In this document: piece after piece, positions 1 to 6,140 of the stretch
Position numbering within the stretch: position 1 is the stretch's first letter
How the letters are laid out: every line of letters starts with the position of its first letter
From: Chloroflexota bacterium
GTDB lineage: Bacteria > Chloroflexota > Anaerolineae > Anaerolineales > UBA11858
Direction of reading: 5' to 3'
NCBI GenBank assembly: GCA_003513015.1
Contig: DOTA01000180.1
Span: 2,515 to 10,195, forward strand
DNA: 7,681 bases
The notes under the pieces: generated by a model
Databases searched by the model: none
What the model was told of the DNA's origin: nothing
The model's input: the letters and a program-made list of their open reading frames with translations, nothing else
Made by a program: the position numbers and the translations under genes

Positions 1-1
1 T

Positions 2-22
2 GGTCTTCGACAGGCTCAGACC
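2..22. repeat. Imperfect inverted repeat with CTTCGACAGGCTCAG core
   Basis: GGTCT at 2-6 pairs with AGACC at 18-22, around a core containing TTCGACAGGCTCA. It lies 18 bases beyond the acpP stop, so it could act as a weak 3' hairpin for the leftward acpP transcript. I recall cores of this type (CTTCGACARGCTCAG) as dispersed intergenic repeats in environmental bacterial genomes, including Chloroflexota. Only one copy is visible here, so repetitiveness cannot be shown from this window. Confidence 0.35.
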
Positions 23-39
23 GTTATTCCCGGTAATCT

Positions 40-279
40 CTATTGCATGTGTACTTCAACATAGGTAACCGCTTCGCCGACGGTGGTAATCTTCTGGGCA
101 TCCTCGTCAGAGATTTCGCCGCCAAAGCGCTCTTCAAACTCCATGATGAGTTCAACCAGATCGAGAGAGTCAGCGCCTAAATCTGCCTGGAATTTCGATT
201 CGGGAGCAATTTCGCTTTCATCGATATCCAACAAATCAGCTACAATTTCTTTTACCTTTGCATAAATTTCCTGATCCAT
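40..279 (-). CDS. acpP: Acyl carrier protein
   Basis: A 79-residue acyl carrier protein, the cytosolic carrier of growing fatty-acyl chains as thioesters in type II fatty acid synthesis. The [16 protein letters not shown] segment is the classic ACP helix II. Ser38 of DSL is the expected 4'-phosphopantetheine attachment site, to be modified by AcpS. The protein is acidic and its length is typical (about 77-80). I chose the ATG at 277-279 because GGAGG (minus strand, 285-289) sits 5 bases upstream. An in-frame GTG at 289-291 would put the start inside that ribosome-binding site. The stop is TAG at 40-42. No other fab gene is visible: the window ends just downstream, and upstream is the divergent fni operon. 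It could instead be a specialised ACP, but the sequence looks like the housekeeping form. Confidence 0.95.
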   Translation of the reverse strand: MDQEIYAKVKEIVADLLDIDESEIAPESKFQADLGADSLDLVELIMEFEERFGGEISDEDAQKITTVGEAVTYVEVHMQ

Positions 280-329
280 ACAGTCCTCCACGACAATATT
301 TTATTCTCAAATTGAGCTTCTTCTGCCCG

Positions 330-363
330 TTATTGGTTATTCAATAATCTGGGTAATTTTACC
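330..363. repeat. Two AT-rich inverted repeats in the acpP-fni spacer
   Basis: TTATTG (330-335) and CAATAA (342-347) form a 6-bp inverted repeat around a 6-base spacer. GGTAA (352-356) and TTACC (359-363) form a second, separated by TT. Both lie in the divergent promoter region, on the acpP side. They are operator-like in shape, but I do not recognise the binding protein, and short AT-rich palindromes can arise by chance. Confidence 0.3.
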
Positions 364-376
364 TGCGCCTACCGAT

Positions 377-398
377 CTGTCAAGCCGTGAATTGACAG
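377..398. promoter_or_regulatory. Inverted repeat overlapping the fni -35 box
   Basis: CTGTCAA (377-383) and TTGACAG (392-398) form a perfect 7-bp inverted repeat around an 8-base spacer. The right arm contains the -35 hexamer of the proposed fni promoter. The left arm read on the minus strand is also TTGACA, but I see no good -10 at the right distance for acpP (the best is AAAATT at 355-360). It may be a repressor operator or simply a symmetric -35 region. Confidence 0.4.
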
Positions 399-420
399 GC
401 CAAAACCAGACTGGTAAGAT
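392..420 (+). promoter_or_regulatory. Sigma-70 type promoter for the fni operon
   Basis: A consensus -35 TTGACA (392-397) is followed by a 17-base spacer and a -10 of TAAGAT (415-420). TG at 412-413 makes this an extended -10. Transcription would begin near 427, giving a leader of about 21 bases that contains AAGGA at 433-437, 10 bases before the fni ATG. This is the best-matched promoter in the window. Confidence 0.7.
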
Positions 421-447
421 AACTTCATCCCAAAGGAACACCCCTCT

Positions 448-1485
448 ATGCCAAAAGTTACGCCAACAGGCTCCAGAAAAAACGATCATATCCGCATAAA
501 TCTGGAGAAGGATGTTCAATCCGGTTTGAGTACCGGGTTGGAGCGTTTCCACTTTATCCACCAGGCGCTGCCGGAGATCAATCTGGCTAATGTGGATTTA
601 ACGCTTGAACTTTTCGGGCGCAAACTCCAGGCCCCAATTTTGATCTCATCCATGACGGGGGGGACCAACGAGGCAAGAACCATCAACCGCACTCTGGCGC
701 AAGCCGCCCAAGAAATGGGTATCGCGATGGGGTTGGGATCACAACGCGCCGCCATCGAACACCCCGAAACAGCCTCATCCTTTCAGGTGCGAGAGGTAGC
801 CCCCAACATTCTATTATTTGCCAATTTAGGTGCCATCCAACTCAATTACGGTTATGGCCTCGCCGAATGCCAGCGCGCCGTCGATATGGTGCAGGCCGAG
901 GCACTTTACCTGCATTTCAACGCCCTACAAGAAGCCGTCCAACCCGAAGGGGATACCAATTTCGCAGGGCTGCTCTCCAAGATCGAAGCCGTATGCAAAA
1001 AACTCAGCGTGCCCGTGATCGCCAAAGAAGTTGGCTGGGGCATCTCCCAGCAAGCTGCCCGCCAACTTGCCAACGCTGGCGTGGCCGCTATTGATGTGGC
1101 CGGGGCGGGAGGCACCTCCTGGACCCAGGTTGAAATGCACCGCGCCCAAACCCCCAGCCAGGCCCGGTTAGCCGCGGCCTTTTTGGATTGGGGTATCCCC
1201 ACCGCCGATTCGATCCGTTATGTACACGAAGCTGTCCCCGGTATGCCGATCTTCGCTTCGGGCGGCCTGCGTACCGGGCTGGAGATTGCCAAATGCCTGG
1301 GGTTAGGGGCTACCCTGGGCGGGATGGCCGGGCCATTTCTGAAAGCCGCGGCCCAATCCGTGGAAGCGACCATCGAAACCATCCGGGAAATCCAGCGCGA
1401 AATACAGGTGACGATGTTCGCTGCGGGAGCCGCCCGGTTAGCACAAATCCCCGAAAAACTGATTGAACGCCCACCAGGAAACTGA
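448..1485 (+). CDS. fni: Type-2 isopentenyl-diphosphate delta-isomerase
   Basis: A 345-residue FMN- and NAD(P)H-dependent enzyme (IDI-2) that interconverts IPP and DMAPP, the C5 building blocks of isoprenoids, in the cytosol. It is a TIM barrel with the family motifs in order: RKNDHI at 10-15, MTGG at 69-72, GLGSQR at 95-100, ANLGA at 125-129, [10 protein letters not shown] then PEGD at 155-169 (H156, N158, Q161, E162; the Gln/Glu pair is expected at the substrate and Mg site), KEVGWGIS at 193-200, [10 protein letters not shown] at 216-225 (flavin phosphate region) and [12 protein letters not shown] at 271-282. Length is normal (about 340-360). The ATG has AAGGA 10 bases upstream and a good promoter further up. 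The gene ends one base before the polyprenyl synthase ATG, so the two are surely cotranscribed and supply IPP and DMAPP to that enzyme. Type-2 rather than type-1 (Nudix) is clear from the motifs. Confidence 0.96.
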   Translation: MPKVTPTGSRKNDHIRINLEKDVQSGLSTGLERFHFIHQALPEINLANVDLTLELFGRKLQAPILISSMTGGTNEARTINRTLAQAAQEMGIAMGLGSQRAAIEHPETASSFQVREVAPNILLFANLGAIQLNYGYGLAECQRAVDMVQAEALYLHFNALQEAVQPEGDTNFAGLLSKIEAVCKKLSVPVIAKEVGWGISQQAARQLANAGVAAIDVAGAGGTSWTQVEMHRAQTPSQARLAAAFLDWGIPTADSIRYVHEAVPGMPIFASGGLRTGLEIAKCLGLGATLGGMAGPFLKAAAQSVEATIETIREIQREIQVTMFAAGAARLAQIPEKLIERPPGN

Positions 1486-1486
1486 C

Positions 1487-2500
1487 ATGCCCCTTAATAG
1501 CCTGATGCAAACCTATCTCCCGCCCATCGAAAAAGAACTGCAAGCTGCGGTGGCTCGCACGCAACAACCCCGCCTGGAAGAATTACACGCCATGCTAGCC
1601 TATCACATGGGCTGGGAAGGCGATGGTGCCGGGGCAGCCGCGACCGGCAAACGCATCCGCCCGATGCTGGTGCTGCTCACCGCCCAATCGGCCGGGGAAG
1701 ACTGGCATAAAGCCTTGCCCGCTGCGGCCGCGGTGGAGCTGATTCACAATTTTTCGCTGATCCATGATGATATTGAAGATAACAGTCCCTTGCGGCGCGG
1801 CCGCCCCACCCTATGGAAAAAGTGGGGTATTGCGCAGGCCATCAACAGCGGTGACGCGCTCTTCACCCTGGCGCACCTGGCGATCTTCGGGCTGGAGCAA
1901 ACCACAAATTCCGGTATCACCCTGAAAGCCGCGCAAATTCTGCAAAGCACCTGCTTGCACCTCACCCAGGGTCAATATCTGGATATTTCCTACGAAGACC
2001 AAAAATTTCTGCCCATCGAGGCTTACTGGCCAATGATCGGCGGAAAGACGGGCGCGCTACTCTCGGCCTGCACCGAGATTGGCGCGCTGGTGGCCGATGT
2101 GGAGGCTAAAACCCGCGCGGCTTATCAGATTTTCGGACGCGATTTGGGTCTCGCCTTTCAGGTTTTGGATGATATTCTCGGAATTTGGGGGGACGCCGCC
2201 AAAATTGGCAAATCCAACGCCAGTGATTTGGTGGCCGGTAAAAAATCGCTGCCGGTATTGTTTGGGTTATCCCAACAGGGCGCGTTTGCCCAACGTTGGC
2301 TGGCTGGCCCCATCTGCCCTGAAGAAGTCCCTGAAGTTGCTGCACAATTGGCAGCCGAAGGCGCACGCGACTATGCACAGAGCGAAGCCAATCGGCTCAC
2401 TGAGTCGGCATTGAGCGCGCTCGCAGCCGCAAATCCCCAGGGGGAAGCGGGCGAAGCCCTCCGGCAACTGGCAAATCAACTCTTGCAACGGGAAATTTAA
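1487..2500 (+). CDS. Short-chain polyprenyl diphosphate synthase, probably GGPP synthase
   Basis: A 337-residue all-helical trans-prenyltransferase (IspA/CrtE family) that condenses IPP onto allylic diphosphates. The first aspartate-rich motif is DDIED at 94-98, followed by RRGRPT (103-108). GGKTG (185-189) and FQVLDDILGIWGD (224-236) follow. The second Asp motif reads DDILG, with Gly232 in place of the usual third Asp, a variant I recall in other bacterial GGPP synthases. The first motif lacks the two-residue insertion of bacterial FPP synthases and has Phe89 five residues before it, a pattern linked to C20 products; the chain length is therefore inferred. I chose the ATG at 1487 because AGGAA lies about 6 bases upstream. 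An in-frame TTG at 1463 would overlap fni. The product could feed carotenoids, quinone side chains or membrane isoprenoids. Confidence 0.93.
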   Translation: MPLNSLMQTYLPPIEKELQAAVARTQQPRLEELHAMLAYHMGWEGDGAGAAATGKRIRPMLVLLTAQSAGEDWHKALPAAAAVELIHNFSLIHDDIEDNSPLRRGRPTLWKKWGIAQAINSGDALFTLAHLAIFGLEQTTNSGITLKAAQILQSTCLHLTQGQYLDISYEDQKFLPIEAYWPMIGGKTGALLSACTEIGALVADVEAKTRAAYQIFGRDLGLAFQVLDDILGIWGDAAKIGKSNASDLVAGKKSLPVLFGLSQQGAFAQRWLAGPICPEEVPEVAAQLAAEGARDYAQSEANRLTESALSALAAANPQGEAGEALRQLANQLLQREI

Positions 2501-2508
2501 CTCCACCC

Positions 2509-3708
2509 TCAGATAAACTCACTGAAAATCTGGTTACCCAGCAAATAGCCGCGCTCGGTGAGCCGCAGGTGATCGTCAGCCCACTCCAGCAAACCCCAGG
2601 CCACAAATTTATCAATTTGTTTATCGTAGATTTCGCGCAAGGTAACGCCGAAGCGCGCCTGAAAACGGGAATCGGAAACACCTTCACGCGTCAGGCGCAA
2701 GCCCATCATCATAGTTTCGCCGATTTCGGTTTCACGGTCGATGCTTTGAGCGTTGACGGTCGCCGGGGTACGAGGAAATTCCAGGGGTGCGGCAGTCAAA
2801 GACATCCGCCGAATATAGGCTGCTGGGGCCAGCACATTACGGGTACGGAAACCACTTACAAAGCCATGCGCACCTGCGCCAAAGCCAAAATAGGGTTGGT
2901 TACGCCAATATTGCAGATTGTGCTGACTGGCCAAAAATGGAGAGTGGGAAGTGGGAAGTGGGGAGTTTGAATTTTCTTTCGCCCAGTTGGAAATTTCGTA
3001 TTGCAGATAATCGGCGTCAGTTAGTTTGGCGCAAGCTAGCTCGTACATTTCGGCGGCGAGATCGGGGTCGGGGGCGGGGATCAGGCCCAGATCAGCCTGG
3101 CGTTTGAGGGGGGTGCCATGCTCAATGGTGAGGGCATATAACGAGAAATGCTCCGGGGCCAGAGCCAAACCTCGATCAAGGGAAGCCTCCCAGGTTCCAA
3201 GATGTTGCTCGGGCAGGCCAAAGATCAAATCCAGGCTGAGGTTGTTAAAGCCGGCCTGACGCGCCCAAGTCACGGCGTTAATTACATCTTCAAAGTGATG
3301 CTGGCGCTCTAAGAAGATCAACTCACCCGGGTCTGCCGATTGCATCCCCAGGCTGAGGCGGTTGACGCCGGTAGCCCGTAAAGCTTGCAAGTAATCTGCC
3401 GTGAGCGTGCCAGGGTTAGCTTCGATGCTGATTTCGGCCTCGGGAGAGAGCAAAAAGCCACGGGCAAGGGTTGTAAGGATTTGTTCGAAAGCTGAGATAG
3501 GTAACAGCGAGGGGGTACCACCCCCAAAGTAAACCGTATGCACAGGGAGTCGCTCGGCCGCGCCAGCCGTTAACGCTTGTATCTCGCGCTGGAGAGCCTC
3601 CACATAATCCGGAATCCGGGCTTGCTGACCTGCAAAGGTATTAAAATCGCAATAGGCGCAACGATGGCGGCAAAATGGGATGTGAAGGTAAACCGAATTG
3701 GCATTCAT
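2509..3708 (-). CDS. hemW: Radical SAM heme chaperone HemW (coproporphyrinogen oxidase-like)
   Basis: A 399-residue radical SAM protein of the HemW family, formerly misannotated as oxygen-independent coproporphyrinogen III oxidase. HemW binds heme and delivers it to membrane respiratory proteins. The CX3CX2C cluster motif is C13, C17, C20 in PFCRHRCAYCDFNTF. GGGTPS (62-67) is the SAM-binding glycine motif and EANPG (96-100) the next conserved strand. HNLQYW (263-268) followed by GFGAGAHGF (275-283) is the HemW signature that separates it from true HemN. I chose the ATG at 3706-3708 because it places the family's usual N-terminus (VYLHIPFC) right after the start; a TTG at 3754-3756 would add 16 residues of unlikely sequence. 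No Shine-Dalgarno is seen. Residues about 244-260 (ENSNSPLPTSHSPFLA) look like a low-complexity insert, encoded by a heptamer repeat. It converges on the prenyl synthase with an 8-base gap. Confidence 0.93.
   Translation of the reverse strand: MNANSVYLHIPFCRHRCAYCDFNTFAGQQARIPDYVEALQREIQALTAGAAERLPVHTVYFGGGTPSLLPISAFEQILTTLARGFLLSPEAEISIEANPGTLTADYLQALRATGVNRLSLGMQSADPGELIFLERQHHFEDVINAVTWARQAGFNNLSLDLIFGLPEQHLGTWEASLDRGLALAPEHFSLYALTIEHGTPLKRQADLGLIPAPDPDLAAEMYELACAKLTDADYLQYEISNWAKENSNSPLPTSHSPFLASQHNLQYWRNQPYFGFGAGAHGFVSGFRTRNVLAPAAYIRRMSLTAAPLEFPRTPATVNAQSIDRETEIGETMMMGLRLTREGVSDSRFQARFGVTLREIYDKQIDKFVAWGLLEWADDHLRLTERGYLLGNQIFSEFI
2943..2963. repeat. Three tandem AGTGGGA heptamers inside hemW
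   Basis: Copies lie at 2943-2949, 2950-2956 and 2957-2963 (the last ends in G). Because 21 bases is a multiple of three, the repeat keeps the hemW frame and encodes residues about 249-256 (SPLPTSHS). It falls between the EISNW and HNLQYW segments, where HemW proteins vary in length. Confidence 0.75.
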
Positions 3709-3715
3709 AGCGAGA

Positions 3716-3744
3716 AGTATACGAGAAGATGGGTTTGACGGGAA
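3716..3744 (-). promoter_or_regulatory. Possible near-leaderless promoter for hemW
   Basis: On the minus strand TATACT (3721-3716) is a good -10 box lying 7 bases from the hemW ATG. A weak -35, TTCCCG (3744-3739), is spaced 17 bases upstream. Transcription would start around 3709, leaving practically no leader, consistent with the missing Shine-Dalgarno. A CGAGAAG direct repeat (3711-3717 and 3722-3728) overlaps it. The prediction rests mainly on one hexamer. Confidence 0.4.
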
Positions 3745-3766
3745 GGTGGAAGCCAATAGGAAAGGC

Positions 3767-3775
3767 TGGTATAAT
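3767..3775 (+). promoter_or_regulatory. Extended -10 promoter for the LysM gene
   Basis: TGGTATAAT is a perfect extended -10 (TGnTATAAT, hexamer 3770-3775). No good -35 lies 17 bases upstream; TTGACG at 3734-3739 is too far (30 bases). Transcription would start near 3782, giving a leader of about 47 bases. Extended -10 promoters often work without a strong -35. Confidence 0.55.
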
Positions 3776-3776
3776 C

Positions 3777-3815
3777 GCCGCTACGTTTGCGGCTTTGAAC
3801 CAAATCTTTGGCCGC
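3777..3815 (+). other. Alternative hairpins in the LysM gene leader
   Basis: GCCGC (3777-3781) can pair with GCGGC (3789-3793), which can instead pair with GCCGC (3811-3815). CCAAA (3800-3804) and TTTGG (3807-3811) give a further small stem. The last GCCGC is followed by TTTTAAAA before the ATG. Mutually exclusive pairing is visible, but the stems are only 5 bp and there is no proof of function. Confidence 0.25.
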
Positions 3816-3828
3816 TTTTAAAACACCT

Positions 3829-4980
3829 ATGACTGATAATTCACCCAAAAATACAAAATTATGCCCAACTTGTGGTACGCGCGTCAGCGAAGAAGCCACT
3901 CGCTGCCTGGTTTGCGGGGCAGAACTGAGCAAAAGTAGCGAAACAGGGGGCGTTTCGGCCAAAGCAGTGCGAGGCAGCCGGATGCCACAAGTGACCTTAA
4001 GCTTGCCAGTGGCAATCATTTTGCTGGCGGTGTTCCTGGCAATTGGGGCTATCATGGTTTATGTAGCCCTTGACAGCCAGGGCACCATCGTAGAACCGAC
4101 CGTGACCCCCACCGTTACGCTGACAGTCACGCCCACCCTGACACCCACGCCCGTCACACCCACAGTAACCAGCACCCCGGAACCCAGTCCGACACCGTTT
4201 AGCTACACAGTTGCCAGCGGCGATACCTGTCTGGCGATTGCAGCCCGTTTTGAAATTTCGGTGCAAAGTATTGTGCTGCTCAATAGCCTGCCCGCGGCCT
4301 GTAACACGCTGGTCGAAGGGCAAAAGTTATTAATTCCGCAGCCCACCCCGACCGCGACCCCGCAAGCCACGGCTACTTTGAGCGCTGCCGAGGCTGAGTT
4401 TGAAGCCTGCGAAAAAGTGTATTACAGCGTTGAAGAAAACGATACCTTAAGTACCATCGCTCAAAATTACAACGTGCCGATGGATGCCATCAAATCGTGG
4501 AATGGGATGGTGAATAACACCGTGATCGCCGGACTGACCATCGTGATTCCGTTGTGCGAGCGCCCGGCTACGCCAGGTCCATCTCCCACGCCCACGCCGC
4601 CACCGCCCTACCCCGCCCCCAACTTGTTGTTACCGGCAGATGGCGCGGTGTTCACGCTAGATGCGGCCAGCGTCACCCTGCAATGGGCGGCGGTCGGCAC
4701 GCTCAACAGCAACGAGGCCTACCGCATCACCGTGGAAGATATCACCGAAGGCGAAGGGCGCAGACTTATAGATGAAGTCAGCGGCACAACTTTCTCGGTG
4801 CCAGCCTCCTTCCGGGCCAAGACGAACGAACCGCATATCTACCGCTGGTGGGTGATCCCCGTGCGGCAAACTGGAACGGACGAATCCGGCAATATCATTT
4901 GGGATACGGCTGGTGCGCTCAGTGAATCACGGGTGTTTACCTGGGTAGGTGAGGGCGGAACCGTTACACCGCAACCATAA
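3829..4980 (+). CDS. Zinc-ribbon, single-TM protein with two LysM domains and a beta-sandwich tail
   Basis: A 383-residue protein I cannot name. From the N-terminus: a cytoplasmic four-Cys zinc ribbon (C12, C15, C26, C29; CPTC and CLVC knuckles); a basic stretch (K45, R48, R51); one membrane helix at about 57-82, predicted N-in/C-out; a Thr/Pro-rich spacer (about 89-123); LysM 1 (about 125-170); a short spacer; LysM 2 (about 198-242); another Pro-rich spacer; and a C-terminal fibronectin/Ig-like beta-sandwich (about 263-374). LysM modules bind N-acetylglucosamine polymers such as peptidoglycan, so the outer part probably contacts the cell wall. The four outer cysteines (C134, C158, C194, C243) could pair within or around the LysM modules. 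I chose the ATG at 3829; an in-frame TTG at 3808 would add 7 residues, and neither has a clear Shine-Dalgarno. It is monocistronic, ending before a strong terminator. No catalytic domain is seen. Confidence 0.88.
   Translation: MTDNSPKNTKLCPTCGTRVSEEATRCLVCGAELSKSSETGGVSAKAVRGSRMPQVTLSLPVAIILLAVFLAIGAIMVYVALDSQGTIVEPTVTPTVTLTVTPTLTPTPVTPTVTSTPEPSPTPFSYTVASGDTCLAIAARFEISVQSIVLLNSLPAACNTLVEGQKLLIPQPTPTATPQATATLSAAEAEFEACEKVYYSVEENDTLSTIAQNYNVPMDAIKSWNGMVNNTVIAGLTIVIPLCERPATPGPSPTPTPPPPYPAPNLLLPADGAVFTLDAASVTLQWAAVGTLNSNEAYRITVEDITEGEGRRLIDEVSGTTFSVPASFRAKTNEPHIYRWWVIPVRQTGTDESGNIIWDTAGALSESRVFTWVGEGGTVTPQP
4093..4197 (+). repeat. Thr/Pro low-complexity linker coding region
   Basis: Degenerate ACC/CCC/GTN codons encode about 35 residues dominated by Thr, Pro, Val and Ser (segments such as TPTVTLTVTPTLTPTP). 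It spaces the membrane helix from the first LysM domain. Shorter Pro/Thr linkers recur at about 4339-4380 and 4565-4620. Such tracts are extended and often glycosylated in surface proteins; their length may vary between strains. Confidence 0.7.
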
Positions 4981-4992
4981 TTCGATACATTG

Positions 4993-5027
4993 AACTTGCA
5001 GACTGAGACAAACTCTGCCTGCAAGTT
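4993..5027 (+). repeat. Inverted repeat just after the LysM gene
   Basis: AACTTGCAG (4993-5001) and CTGCAAGTT (5019-5027) form a perfect 9-bp stem around a 17-base loop. An overlapping GCAGA/TCTGC pairing (4998-5002 with 5014-5018) is possible inside. No T-run follows, so it is not a standard terminator. It may protect the 3' end of the LysM transcript ahead of the real terminator at 5048-5078. Confidence 0.45.
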
Positions 5028-5047
5028 AAGGGCAGATTTAATGGAAT

Positions 5048-5078
5048 AAAAAAGCCGCTCGTAACGAGCGGCTTTTTT
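5048..5078. terminator. Bidirectional intrinsic terminator between the LysM gene and mdh
   Basis: AGCCGCTCG (5053-5061) and CGAGCGGCT (5065-5073) form a perfect GC-rich stem with a TAA loop, flanked by six A on the left and six T on the right. It therefore ends transcription of both the rightward LysM gene (stop 4980) and the leftward mdh gene (stop 5149). It is the clearest terminator in the window. Confidence 0.93.
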
Positions 5079-5148
5079 GATCATCATCTGGAATTTGAGC
5101 GTGTTTCCGTTATTTGAAAGCAGCCAGATCTTCCAGCATTTTGGTTGT

Positions 5149-6096
<948 letters not shown>

Positions 6097-6103
6097 TTAA
6101 GCA

Positions 6104-6132
6104 CGTCGTGCCGCTAATTGTGCGGCACGACG
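6104..6132 (-). terminator. Hairpin between trxB and mdh (weak terminator or processing element)
   Basis: CGTCGTGCCGC (6104-6114) and GCGGCACGACG (6122-6132) form a perfect 11-bp GC-rich stem with a 7-base loop, starting 8 bases after the trxB TAG. On the minus strand the bases after the stem are TGCTTAATTTAAT, AT-rich but not a clean T-run. Partial termination or protection of the groES-trxB message is likely; mdh is then expressed by read-through or from its own promoter, which I cannot identify. Confidence 0.6.
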
Positions 6133-6140
6133 AAAATGCG

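Noticed and set aside
298..303. TAAAAT as a -10 box for acpP on the minus strand
   Set aside because: No usable -35 is found at 16-18 bases, and the start would leave the Shine-Dalgarno at the very 5' end; too weak to list as a feature.
1463..1486. A TTG start for the prenyl synthase that overlaps fni
   Set aside because: The ATG at 1487 has a Shine-Dalgarno at the right distance and begins where the family homology plausibly starts.
2569..3107. Two plus-strand open frames of 106-133 codons opposite hemW
   Set aside because: They are antisense shadows of a strongly supported HemW gene, with no ribosome-binding site or family features.
4093..4197. A CRISPR-like or minisatellite array in the LysM gene
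   Set aside because: The repeats are degenerate codon-level Thr/Pro repeats without uniform units or spacers.
3997..4323. A minus-strand frame opposite the LysM gene
   Set aside because: It mirrors the Thr/Pro linker and membrane helix codons; its composition is a by-product of the repeated ACC/CCC codons.
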